Below, in pieces: positions 17,704 through 25,433 of a stretch of DNA of 41,515 nucleotides. The position numbers and the translations under genes are program-made. The stretch is from Novosphingobium sp. 17-62-19. GTDB lineage: Bacteria > Pseudomonadota > Alphaproteobacteria > Sphingomonadales > Sphingomonadaceae. Below the pieces are notes generated by a model. The model was not told the DNA's origin and did no database searches. It saw only the letters and a program-made list of their open reading frames with translations. Position 1 is the stretch's first letter; every line of letters begins with the position of its first letter. The DNA lies in the NCBI RefSeq assembly GCF_002256775.1, contig NZ_NCII01000016.1, positions 1 to 41,515 on the forward strand, given 5' to 3'.

Positions 17704-19029
17704 ATGCCCGCGCCACTAAAGTTCATCGAGTCCACGCCCGACCTGCCGGCCGAGGCCGATGTGGTGGTGATCGGTGGCGGGGTCATCGGCAGCTTCACGT
17801 CCTATTATCTGGCGCAGCGCGGGTTGAAGGTGGCGTTGGTTGAAAAAGGCGTGGTCGGTGGTGAACAATCCAGCCGAAACTGGGGCTGGTGCCGCCAGCA
17901 GAACCGCGACGAGCGCGAGCTACCGCTGGCGACCAAGGCGCTCGACCTGTGGGAGCAATTCGGCCTTGAAAGCGGCCAGGAGACGGGCTTCCGCCGCTGC
18001 GGGCTGTTCTATGTCAGCAATGATGGAGAAGAACTGGCAACTTGGGCAAAGTGGGGCGAATATGCCCGCTCCATCGGCGTGAAGACGCGGATGCTGAACA
18101 GCCAGGAAGCGACCGAAAAGGGCGGGTTTACGCGCCAGGTGTGGAAAGGCGGCGTCCATTCGCAGATGGACGGCATTGCCGATCCGGGGCTTGCGGTTCC
18201 GGCTGTGGCGCGCGCCGTGATGGCGCTGGGTGGCACGGTGCATCAGGCTTGTGCTGCACGCGGTATCGAGACGACCGGCGGCGCGGTGAGCGCCGTGGTG
18301 ACAGAGCGCGGCACGATCCGCACCAAGCTGGTCATTCACGCAGGTGGCGCATGGGCATCGTCGTTCATGCGGCAATTGGGCGTGCGCTTTCCGCAGGCCA
18401 CTGTGCGCCAATCGATCCTTGCCGTCGGCACAGGCCACATGAGCCTGCCCGATGCGTTTTACGGCGATTCCATGTCGATCACGCGGCGCGGGGATGGCAG
18501 CCATGCCCTGGCCTATAGCGGGCGAGCCAAAGTTGATCTCACCCTGCAGTTCCTGCGGTTCCAGAAGCAGTTCCTGCCGATGTTCAAGCAGCGCTGGAAA
18601 AAGGTCTCGCCCGGCGGCCTGCAGGGCCTGCTCGCCGGACACGAGACGCTTTCACGCTGGGCGCTTGACCGGCCAACGCCGATGGAGGCGCGCCGCATTC
18701 TTGATCCGGCCCCCGATGCCAAGACCATCAGCCTGACAGTAGAGCGCGTTTCCCGGCTGATCCCGGCGGTGGCCACCGCGCCCGTGGTGGCAAGCTGGGC
18801 CGGTTTTGTGGACAGCACGCCCGATGGAGTGCCCGTGATCGGCGAAATACCCGCTGTTCCCGGCATGATCCTTGCGGCTGGGTTCAGCGGGCACGGGTTT
18901 GGCATCGGGCCAGGCGCGGCACATCTGGTTGCCGATATCGTGACCGGCAACGAACCGATTGTCGATCCGCGCCCCTATCGTCTTTCGCGCTTTGATCCTG
19001 GGGCGCTGATAGATGTTTCGGAGTTCTAA
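17704..19029 (+). CDS. FAD-dependent oxidoreductase (DadA/sarcosine oxidase-like), copy 2
   Basis: This 441-residue DAO-superfamily flavoenzyme has the FAD motif VVVIGGGVIGSFTSYYLAQR at about residue 21, VEKGVVGGEQSSRNWGWCRQ, and the C-terminal FAD segment PGMILAAGFSGHGFGIGPGA. The SSRNWGW segment differs from the ASGRNGG of copy 1, so the two probably have different substrates. Likely reactions are oxidative deamination of a D-amino acid or dealkylation of a secondary amine. It follows the first ALDH by 27 bases with GGAG upstream of the ATG. A 131-base gap with inverted repeats separates it from GNAT copy 2. Confidence 0.88.
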   Translation: MPAPLKFIESTPDLPAEADVVVIGGGVIGSFTSYYLAQRGLKVALVEKGVVGGEQSSRNWGWCRQQNRDERELPLATKALDLWEQFGLESGQETGFRRCGLFYVSNDGEELATWAKWGEYARSIGVKTRMLNSQEATEKGGFTRQVWKGGVHSQMDGIADPGLAVPAVARAVMALGGTVHQACAARGIETTGGAVSAVVTERGTIRTKLVIHAGGAWASSFMRQLGVRFPQATVRQSILAVGTGHMSLPDAFYGDSMSITRRGDGSHALAYSGRAKVDLTLQFLRFQKQFLPMFKQRWKKVSPGGLQGLLAGHETLSRWALDRPTPMEARRILDPAPDAKTISLTVERVSRLIPAVATAPVVASWAGFVDSTPDGVPVIGEIPAVPGMILAAGFSGHGFGIGPGAAHLVADIVTGNEPIVDPRPYRLSRFDPGALIDVSEF

Positions 19030-19031
19030 CC

Positions 19032-19079
19032 GGCGTCCCTCACATCTCTTGGCGCGATAATGTTCTGAATGGACGCCAA
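19032..19079 (+). repeat. Competing inverted repeats in the gap before GNAT copy 2
   Basis: GGCGTCC (19032-19038) is the exact reverse complement of GGACGCC (19071-19077), and TTGGCG (19049-19054) is the reverse complement of CGCCAA (19074-19079). The two pairings share the right arm and exclude each other. There is no T-tract. It could be a 3-prime stabilising hairpin or weak terminator for the upstream half of operon B. The remainder of the gap to 19160 may hold a promoter, but I cannot point to one. Confidence 0.3.
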
Positions 19080-19160
19080 AACCGGCACCACATTTCGAAT
19101 CCGGTCGGGTAATTCCTGAAAATTGCGCATTTCGTAGTATCTCAAGCCCCGGAGTATCCC

Positions 19161-20018
19161 ATGACAGTTCACGAGGCCGCACAGATCGTGCTGCGTGACA
19201 TGACAGGTGATGACGTCCATGCTGCGTCCGAACTTTCGTTCGAGCAGCAGTGGCCGCATCGCGAAGAGGACTGGGCGCTGTTTCTCTCCATCGGCGAAGG
19301 GCTGGTGGCTGAAATTGACGGCAAGATCGTGGGTTCGATCCTCGGCTGGCGCTTTGGCGACCATTTCGCGTCGATCGGTATGGTCATCGTTACCAATGCG
19401 GTTCAGGGCAGGGGCATTGGCCGCCAGTTGATGGAGGCCATGTTGCGGCGTTTTGAAGGCCGCACGGTCATGCTCAATGCCACCGTGGAGGGCGTGCCGC
19501 TCTATCGCAAGCTGGGGTTTGAGGAATATGGCACAATCTGCCAGCATCAGGCGGTTTCGCCAGCTCAACCGCTGGTCCCACTTCGCCAAGGTGAGCGTGT
19601 GCGGCCAATGGGTGCGGCCGATGGTGAAGCACTTGAAACGCTCTACGCCAATGCTTCGGGCATAGATCGCAAGCTGATACTGGACACATTCCAGGCAGAA
19701 GGCAGCACTGTGGTGCTTTGCCGTGAACACGAGCAGACCGGCTTTGCCATTCTGCGCCGATATGGCAGGGGCTGGGCCATCGCACCGGTCGTTGCCCCGG
19801 ACGTGACCGGCGCAAAGGCGCTACTCGCCCACTGGCTGGGAACGCAGACCGGCAGCTTTTGCCGGATCGATATTGCTGAAAACAGTGAACTGGGTGCGTG
19901 GCTCACGGAAATCGGGCTTCCCGAAGTGGGTCGCGTTACCTGCATGGTGCGCGGCACTGCACCCGTCCCCGGTGATGCCGCGACCGTCTTTGGCATCGCA
20001 GCGCAGGCGTTAGGTTGA
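19161..20018 (+). CDS. GNAT-family N-acetyltransferase, two-domain (copy 2)
   Basis: This 285-residue protein is the paralogue of the GNAT at 12846. It has the GNAT motif A as TNAVQGRGIGRQLMEAMLRR, VEGVPLYRKLGFEEYG at the end of domain 1, and a second domain starting VRPMGAADGEALETLYANAS with ILRRYGRGWAIAPVVAPD. Both copies share the ending EIGLP and a final LG. Divergence along the whole length shows an old duplication. It would acetylate a second amine, or the same amine at another stage. The next gene begins 3 bases after its stop, so it is co-transcribed with the SSADH-like enzyme. Confidence 0.86.
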   Translation: MTVHEAAQIVLRDMTGDDVHAASELSFEQQWPHREEDWALFLSIGEGLVAEIDGKIVGSILGWRFGDHFASIGMVIVTNAVQGRGIGRQLMEAMLRRFEGRTVMLNATVEGVPLYRKLGFEEYGTICQHQAVSPAQPLVPLRQGERVRPMGAADGEALETLYANASGIDRKLILDTFQAEGSTVVLCREHEQTGFAILRRYGRGWAIAPVVAPDVTGAKALLAHWLGTQTGSFCRIDIAENSELGAWLTEIGLPEVGRVTCMVRGTAPVPGDAATVFGIAAQALG

Positions 20019-20021
20019 AAC

Positions 20022-21476
20022 ATGCTCACTCTCAATGACCCCACACTGTTGCGGCAGGCCGCGTTCATCGATGGCGGATGGGTCGCGTCCGGGCTGCCCG
20101 GCCTGGATGTGACCAACCCTGCCACCGGTGAGGTGATCGGCACGGTGCCTGAATGCGGCGCAGCTGAAACCGAAGCAGCGATTGCAGCAGCGCAGGCTTC
20201 CTGGCCTGATTGGCGCCGCCGCACTGCGGGTGAGCGGGCCGCGTTGCTGGAGTCATGGCACGCGCTGGTCCTGGCCAATGTCGATGACCTTGCCCGGATC
20301 ATGACCGCCGAACAGGGCAAGACGCTGGCCGAGGCGCAGGGCGAGATCCGCTATGCCGCCACGTTCATCAAATGGTTTGCCGAAGAAGGCCGCCGCGTGG
20401 GTGGACGCAACGTTCCCTCGCCAGAGCGCGACCGGCGGATCATCGTGATGACCGAACCGGTGGGTGTTTCGGCGGCGATCACGCCATGGAATTTTCCCGC
20501 CGCGATGATCACCCGCAAGTGCGCGCCTGCGCTTGCCGCGGGTTGCCCGGTGGTGATCAAGCCGTCCGACCTCACGCCTTTCACCGCGCTTGCGCTGATC
20601 GAACTGGCGGTTCGCGCTGGCTTTCCCAAGGGCACGATTAATGTGCTGACCGGGATGCCGCAGGCCATTGGCGAGGCCATCACGAAAAGCCCAGTGGTGC
20701 GTAAACTGTCGTTCACCGGGTCCACCCGCGTGGGTTCGCTGCTGATGCGGCAGAGTGCGGACACGATCAAACGGCTCAGCCTTGAACTGGGCGGCAATGC
20801 GCCGCTGATCGTGTTCGACGATGCCGACCTTGATCTGGCCGTCAAGGCCACGATGGCCAGCAAATTCCGCAATGCCGGGCAGACGTGCGTCTGCGCCAAC
20901 CGCATCCTCGTTCATGCGCCGATCTATGACGATTTTGCCTCCCGTCTCGGTGCGGCTGTCTCGGCGCTTCATGTCGGCAACGGCATGGAGCCCGAGGCAA
21001 CCACTGGTCCACTGATCAACCGTGCTGCGGTCGACAAGGTTGGAGCGCACGTTGCCGATGCACTGGACAAGGGCGGCAAGGTGCTGTTTTCCGGCAAGGG
21101 TGCGGAAGGTGGCAACTTTGCCCGGCCCGTTATCATTGGCGATGCAAACCGCGATATGCGCCTTGCCACCGAAGAGACCTTCGGTCCGGTCGCCCCGCTG
21201 TTCCGGTTCGAGACCGAGGACGAGGCCATCGCGCTGGCCAACGATACCGAATATGGACTTGCCAGCTATTTCTACACCTCCGGCCTCGACCGCGCGTTCC
21301 GCGTCGCCGAAGCGCTGGAAGCGGGTATGGTCGCGCTCAACACTGGCTCCATCGCAATGGAAATGGCCCCGTTTGGCGGGATCAAGCAATCGGGCCTTGG
21401 GCGCGAAGGCGGCACGCTGGGTATCGAGGAATACCTTGAAACCAAGGCCTTCCACATTGGCGGCCTGAAGATCTGA
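20022..21476 (+). CDS. Succinate-semialdehyde dehydrogenase-like aldehyde dehydrogenase (copy 2)
   Basis: This 484-residue protein resembles GabD in length and motifs: TAEQGKTLAEAQGEIRYAA, ITPWNFPAAMITRKCAPALA, VIKPSDLTPFTALALIELA, the glutamate in LELGGNAPLIVFDDADLD, the catalytic cysteine near residue 288 in NAGQTCVCANR, and EETFGPVAPLFRFETEDEA. It would oxidise succinate semialdehyde or a close omega-oxoacid to the diacid for entry into the TCA cycle. It lies 3 bases after GNAT copy 2 and 13 bases before the TtuC-type gene. Glutarate-semialdehyde dehydrogenase (DavD) is an alternative. Confidence 0.9.
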   Translation: MLTLNDPTLLRQAAFIDGGWVASGLPGLDVTNPATGEVIGTVPECGAAETEAAIAAAQASWPDWRRRTAGERAALLESWHALVLANVDDLARIMTAEQGKTLAEAQGEIRYAATFIKWFAEEGRRVGGRNVPSPERDRRIIVMTEPVGVSAAITPWNFPAAMITRKCAPALAAGCPVVIKPSDLTPFTALALIELAVRAGFPKGTINVLTGMPQAIGEAITKSPVVRKLSFTGSTRVGSLLMRQSADTIKRLSLELGGNAPLIVFDDADLDLAVKATMASKFRNAGQTCVCANRILVHAPIYDDFASRLGAAVSALHVGNGMEPEATTGPLINRAAVDKVGAHVADALDKGGKVLFSGKGAEGGNFARPVIIGDANRDMRLATEETFGPVAPLFRFETEDEAIALANDTEYGLASYFYTSGLDRAFRVAEALEAGMVALNTGSIAMEMAPFGGIKQSGLGREGGTLGIEEYLETKAFHIGGLKI

Positions 21477-21489
21477 AACGGGGACGGAC

Positions 21490-22581
21490 ATGACGAGCAA
21501 CGCGCAGGGCAACACCCGCAAGCACACTATCGCGGTCATCCCCGGCGACGGCATCGGCAAGGAAGTCATGCCTGAAGGGATGCGCGTGCTGGAAAAAGCT
21601 GCGTCGCTCTATGGCTTCGAGATCGAGCAGAAGTGGCATGATTTTGCGTGCTGCGACTATTACGCGCGCCATGGCAAAATGATGCCCGATAACTGGAAGG
21701 AAGAGATCGGCCGCCCCGATGCCATTTTCTTCGGCGCGGTCGGATGGCCCGATGTGGTGCCTGATCATGTGTCGCTGTGGGGATCGCTGCTTCAGTTTCG
21801 CCGGGAATACGATCAATACGTGAACCTGCGCCCCGTGCGCCTGATGCCGGGCGTGCCATGCCCGCTGGCCGGGCGCGAACCGGGCGACATCGATTTCTGG
21901 GTGGTGCGCGAGAATACCGAGGGCGAGTATTCCTCTGTCGGCGGCATCATGTTCCCCGGCACCGAACGCGAGATCGTGATTCAGGAAACGGTGATGACCC
22001 GCGTGGGCGTGGATCGCATATTGCGCTTTGCCTTCGATCTGGCTCAGACGCGTCCGCGCAAGCACCTGACCAGCGCCACCAAGTCCAATGGCATTGCCAT
22101 TACCATGCCTTACTGGGACCAGCGCGTCGAAGCGATGGGTGCGCAATATCCCGATGTGCGTCATGACAAGTATCATATCGACATCCTGACAGCGCAGTTC
22201 GTGCTGAACCCGGATCGCTTCGACGTGGTCGTTGGTTCCAACCTGTTCGGAGATATTCTGTCAGACCTCGGCCCCGCCTGCACAGGCACTATCGGTGTTG
22301 CCCCTTCGGCCAACATCAATCCCGAAGGCTTGCACCCCTCGCTGTTCGAACCCGTTCACGGTTCCGCGCCGGATATTGCCGGGCAGAACATTGCCAACCC
22401 GGTCGGCCAGATCTGGTCTGCTGCAATGATGCTCGACCATCTGGGCGAAGCAGAAGCAGCTGCCGCGATTATGCGCGCGGTTGAACACGTTCTTGCCACG
22501 CCATCTGCCCGTACGCGCGATCTTAAGGGTGCGGCGAGCACCGAAGCTTGTGGCAAGGCCATAGCCGAAGCACTGGTCTAA
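21490..22581 (+). CDS. Tartrate dehydrogenase / D-malate dehydrogenase (decarboxylating), isopropylmalate dehydrogenase family
   Basis: This 363-residue protein belongs to the beta-hydroxyacid oxidative decarboxylase family. It begins HTIAVIPGDGIGKEVMPEGM and has FFGAVGWPDVVPDHVSLWGS, the substrate arginines in YVNLRPVRLMPG, VVRENTEGEYSSVGG, the TSATKSNG lysine, and metal-binding aspartates in GSNLFGDILSDLGPA. The DVVPDHVSLWG segment points to TtuC/DmlA-type enzymes acting on tartrate or D-malate with NAD and a divalent metal, rather than to LeuB. GGGGACGG precedes the ATG. As the last gene of operon B it may handle a 2-hydroxy-diacid produced by the pathway. Confidence 0.9.
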   Translation: MTSNAQGNTRKHTIAVIPGDGIGKEVMPEGMRVLEKAASLYGFEIEQKWHDFACCDYYARHGKMMPDNWKEEIGRPDAIFFGAVGWPDVVPDHVSLWGSLLQFRREYDQYVNLRPVRLMPGVPCPLAGREPGDIDFWVVRENTEGEYSSVGGIMFPGTEREIVIQETVMTRVGVDRILRFAFDLAQTRPRKHLTSATKSNGIAITMPYWDQRVEAMGAQYPDVRHDKYHIDILTAQFVLNPDRFDVVVGSNLFGDILSDLGPACTGTIGVAPSANINPEGLHPSLFEPVHGSAPDIAGQNIANPVGQIWSAAMMLDHLGEAEAAAAIMRAVEHVLATPSARTRDLKGAASTEACGKAIAEALV

Positions 22582-22654
22582 CTTTACAGGGCCGGATTGG
22601 CTGGATTGCAAGCCACAACCGGTTCTGCCGTCGGTCTATTGGTCTGCAGGGGAT

Positions 22655-22697
22655 CATGTCGGCATCGCTGCAAATTCAAGCAAACATGCCGATCATG
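22655..22697 (+). repeat. Imperfect hairpin upstream of the metal-uptake cluster
   Basis: CATG-TCGGCAT (22655-22665) pairs with ATGCCGA-T-CATG (22686-22697), leaving one bulged base and a 20-base loop. It lies in the 172-base gap before the DUF4198 gene and could be an operator or leader structure for metal control. No Fur, Zur or NikR site was recognised. Confidence 0.25.
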
Positions 22698-22753
22698 AGT
22701 CATACTCTTGTCATGCCGGAACACTCCGGTCGATCAATGCGGAGGCCGCTATC

Positions 22754-23506
22754 ATGCGCAGGATTTCTCCCTATATTTCAGCCGTAATCGCGGCGGTAAC
22801 CGTCGCCACCGCCGTCGCATCCTCTACCGCACAAGCGCACGCAATCTGGTTTGCCCAGCGCGGCAAGCAGCTGGCGATGGTTTATGGCGTAGGTGCCGAT
22901 GACTTGGATGCGGTCAAGCGTATGCCACTGGTGACGTCGGTAACGGGCTTCGATTCCGAAGGTCTGCCGGTGAATGCTTCGTTGCGGGCGGCAGGAGCGA
23001 TTCCTGTAGTCGACAGCGACGAGCCGCTGGCCGTGGTTGCCGCCGCCATGGACTATGGCGTGTGGTCAAAGGATGCCGCCGGAACATGGCACAGCAAGGG
23101 TCACGACGAGATCAAGGACGCAACCGTCAGCGAGCATAACTACAAGTATGCCGTGCACATCAACCAGTTGCCGTCCAAGCCGATACCGCTGATCCCCGGC
23201 CACAAGCTGCAACTGGTGCCCGCCGTTTCGGCCATTCCTCAAGCCATGGGTCAACCGATCAAGCTGCGGGCGATGTATGACGGAAAGCCGATGGCAGGCG
23301 TTTCCATCCTGCATGACTATGTCAACGATCCCGATCAGAAGCCGATGATGACCGATGCGGAAGGCTATGTCACGCTGCCGATCCGCAATCAGGGGCTGAA
23401 TGTGGTGGTGGGCATTTATGTCGGCCCGACGGATAATCCCACCAAGTACCGCCAGATGGAGCACCGCGCGTCGCTGACATTCGTACTGCCGCACCTGCCG
23501 GAATAA
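22754..23506 (+). CDS. DUF4198 periplasmic protein, putative metal-uptake component
   Basis: This 250-residue protein has a signal peptide (residues 1-28, ending STAQA) and mature sequence beginning HAIWFAQRGKQLAMVYG, the DUF4198 hallmark. Proteins of this family are annotated as nickel/cobalt uptake-associated periplasmic or NikK-like components. The exposed histidine just after cleavage and the EHNYKYAVHINQ segment may bind metal. The C-terminal part (residues 165-245) looks like an Ig-like or carboxypeptidase-regulatory fold (AGVSILHDYVNDPDQKPMMT, DAEGYVTLPI). GGAGG 8 bases before the ATG fixes the start. First of four clustered envelope-protein genes with HupE; the metal is not determined. 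Confidence 0.78.
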   Translation: MRRISPYISAVIAAVTVATAVASSTAQAHAIWFAQRGKQLAMVYGVGADDLDAVKRMPLVTSVTGFDSEGLPVNASLRAAGAIPVVDSDEPLAVVAAAMDYGVWSKDAAGTWHSKGHDEIKDATVSEHNYKYAVHINQLPSKPIPLIPGHKLQLVPAVSAIPQAMGQPIKLRAMYDGKPMAGVSILHDYVNDPDQKPMMTDAEGYVTLPIRNQGLNVVVGIYVGPTDNPTKYRQMEHRASLTFVLPHLPE

Positions 23507-23530
23507 TCGGCGTTTCGGGGAGAATTTGAA

Positions 23531-23914
23531 ATGAACGCTAACCGTATTGTTGCCGCTTTTGCCGGCCTTTCGTTGATGGCGCTTCCGGTTGCTGCTGGTG
23601 CACATGGTTCCACCAAGCCGGTCCACGGCGGAATCGTGACCATGTCAGGCGAAACCGTGATTGAGTTGGTTCGAGCGCCCAAGGGTGTGGACGTGTACCT
23701 TACTGAAGAGGACGAGCCGCTGGCGGCATCTGCCTTTGCAGGTAAGCTGGTGGTTACAGCCGGTGGTGCCAAGAAGGATGTGCCCCTGGTTGCTCAGCGC
23801 GGCAACAAGATGTCCGCGCCCGGTCTGAAGATCCCGGCAGGCGCCAAAGTGGTGGTCGCGCTGACCGGCAAAGGCAGTGGCGCAAAAACCTTCGCCACGT
23901 TCACGGTAAAGTGA
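23531..23914 (+). CDS. Small exported protein, unknown function, in the HupE cluster
   Basis: This 127-residue protein has a signal peptide (residues 1-24, ending VAAGA) and a mature N-terminus HGSTKPVHGGIVTMSGET with two histidines. The rest reads as a small beta-rich domain with no cysteine. I do not recognise a named family. GGGGAG precedes the ATG. It sits 24 bases after the DUF4198 gene and 7 bases before hupE, so it is probably a periplasmic accessory of the same uptake system, perhaps carrying metal through its N-terminal histidines. Confidence 0.75.
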   Translation: MNANRIVAAFAGLSLMALPVAAGAHGSTKPVHGGIVTMSGETVIELVRAPKGVDVYLTEEDEPLAASAFAGKLVVTAGGAKKDVPLVAQRGNKMSAPGLKIPAGAKVVVALTGKGSGAKTFATFTVK

Positions 23915-23921
23915 GGCACTG

Positions 23922-24647
23922 ATGGCCCGCTCTTCCGCCCACCCACTTCCGAAAGGACTGCTGCGATGGGCCGGGTGGGCCATCGCACTGTTCATCATCC
24001 TTGCCCTCAAGACCACGGCCCATGCCCATGGCGTGGGTGAAGACGACCGCGCCTTTATCGAAGGTGCGACCGGCATGGCGATCGGCCCCTACATGTATCT
24101 GGGCGCCAAACACATGGTCACCGGATACGATCACCTGCTGTTCCTGGTAGGGGTGATCTTCTTCCTCTACCGCCTGAAGGATGTCGGCACTTACGTAACG
24201 CTGTTTGCTATCGGGCACAGCACCACGCTGTTGCTGGGTGTGTTGCTCGACATTCGCGCCAATCCCTACATCGTCGATGCCATCATCGGTTTGTCGGTAG
24301 TCTATAAGGCGCTCGATAATCTCGATGGTTTCAAGACCTTGTTCGGCCGTGCGCCCAATCCGAAGGCGGCAGTTCTGATCTTCGGGTTCTTCCACGGTTT
24401 TGGCCTTGCCACCAAGCTGCAGGACCTGACGCTGTCAGCAGACGGACTGGTGCCGAATCTGATCAGTTTCAACATCGGCGTGGAACTGGGTCAGTTCACC
24501 GCGCTTGGTGCGATCCTGCTGGCGATGAACCTGTGGCGTTCCACGAGCAGCTTCAGGCGTAGCGCTATCGCTGCCAATGCCGCGCTGATGTGCGCTGGCT
24601 TCGTGCTCGTGGGCTTCCAGCTCACCGGCTATTTCACTCAGGCCTGA
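23922..24647 (+). CDS. HupE/UreJ-family membrane protein, putative metal permease
   Basis: This 241-residue protein has an N-terminal hydrophobic segment ending in TTAHAHGVGEDD, then about six membrane helices. The HupE/UreJ signature appears as GAKHMVTGYDHLLFLVGVIF, FAIGHSTTLLLGVLL and FFHGFGLATKLQDL; the histidines and aspartate within helices are the presumed metal route. HupE and UreJ proteins supply nickel to hydrogenase and urease, but neither enzyme is encoded in this window. Other divalent metals are possible for this subgroup. GAGG overlaps the previous stop, giving close coupling. Confidence 0.86.
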   Translation: MARSSAHPLPKGLLRWAGWAIALFIILALKTTAHAHGVGEDDRAFIEGATGMAIGPYMYLGAKHMVTGYDHLLFLVGVIFFLYRLKDVGTYVTLFAIGHSTTLLLGVLLDIRANPYIVDAIIGLSVVYKALDNLDGFKTLFGRAPNPKAAVLIFGFFHGFGLATKLQDLTLSADGLVPNLISFNIGVELGQFTALGAILLAMNLWRSTSSFRRSAIAANAALMCAGFVLVGFQLTGYFTQA

Positions 24648-24659
24648 CGAGGTAGAGAC

Positions 24660-25271
24660 ATGATCCAGACCGTAACTGCAAATCCCGTTGGCTCGATCCA
24701 GGCATCGCCCGCCACGCTGGCCAAGGCGACTGGCGGAGCCTTGCTGGCCGCAGGAGCCATCGTCGTGCTGTTTGTGATGCCGGCGGAATACGGCATCGAC
24801 CCCACGGGCGTTGGCCAGATGACCGGCATTGTTGGCATGGCCGCAGGCAGTGAAACGGAGGCAACTCCAGCAGAAGCTCCGGCAGCTGGCCCAGTGGCAA
24901 TCGCTGTGCCCACCAAGGCTTCGATCATCCGCGAGGGTGAGATGCGCAGCGACGAAATGACGCTGACGCTTGAACCCCATAGTGGGCAGGAAGTGAAAGC
25001 GCATATGCCGGTGGGCGGAAGCTATGTCTTCGAATGGTCGACCAAGGGCGGCCCTGTCAAAGTCGACATGCACGGCGAAAAAGCCAACGCCGCCGAGGGC
25101 GAGTTCACCAGCTACTGGGAGGAAAAGGCCCTGACCGGCGGCAAGGGCAACTTTACCGCACCGTTCGAAGGTACCCACGGCTGGTACTTCCGCAACAAGG
25201 GTGAAACGCCCGTCACTGTTACGGTCAAAACCACCGGCTTTTACAAGGACCTGTTCCTGCCGCAGGGATGA
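24660..25271 (+). CDS. Membrane-anchored periplasmic protein of the HupE cluster
   Basis: This 203-residue protein has one membrane helix (about residues 24-42, GGALLAAGAIVVLFVMPAEY), an Ala/Pro/Glu-rich linker (residues 60-80), and a periplasmic beta domain (residues 85-203). That domain contains GGSYVFEWSTKGGPVKVDMH and FEGTHGWYFRNKGETPVTVT. The spacing of beta strands and the G-W-Y-F-x-N motif recall GOLD/p24-like sandwich domains; this is an impression from reading, not a search. It follows hupE by 12 bases with GAGG before the ATG. Likely role: inner-membrane partner of the HupE permease or the DUF4198 protein. Function unproven. Confidence 0.75.
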   Translation: MIQTVTANPVGSIQASPATLAKATGGALLAAGAIVVLFVMPAEYGIDPTGVGQMTGIVGMAAGSETEATPAEAPAAGPVAIAVPTKASIIREGEMRSDEMTLTLEPHSGQEVKAHMPVGGSYVFEWSTKGGPVKVDMHGEKANAAEGEFTSYWEEKALTGGKGNFTAPFEGTHGWYFRNKGETPVTVTVKTTGFYKDLFLPQG

Positions 25272-25402
25272 TGTGGCTTGAGAGCGGTTCCGGTGTTTCC
25301 GCGCTGCAATCCAGTATCGGCGCATCGGAACTTTTTGATATTGTCAGCCATGCTGGTCGGGCCATCAGGGTCGACAGTTTGGCAAAGCGTTCAGGATTGT
25401 GA
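25271..25402 (+). CDS. Possible 43-residue ORF, HTH-like fragment
   Basis: A short frame begins at an ATG that overlaps the stop of the anchor protein gene (TGATG) and ends at 25402. Its product ends in ELFDIVSHAGRAIRVDSLAK followed by RSGL, which resembles the first two helices of an IclR- or MarR-like winged helix before the recognition helix. It could be a coupled small protein or the remnant of a truncated regulator. Codon use is less GC-rich at third positions than in neighbours. Not strongly supported. Confidence 0.3.
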   Translation: MWLESGSGVSALQSSIGASELFDIVSHAGRAIRVDSLAKRSGL

Positions 25403-25433
25403 ATCCGGGCGCAGAGGGGGAAAGGCAGAGTAA

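Noticed and set aside
14963-21476. Interpretation of operon B as a standard Puu putrescine pathway
   Set aside because: No gamma-glutamylputrescine synthetase or class I amidotransferase hydrolase (PuuA, PuuD) is present, and two GNATs and a DSD1 enzyme are unexplained by that pathway.
22592-22622. Weak hairpin after the TtuC-type gene as a terminator
   Set aside because: Only two 4-bp stems with internal loops and no T-tract; not convincing.
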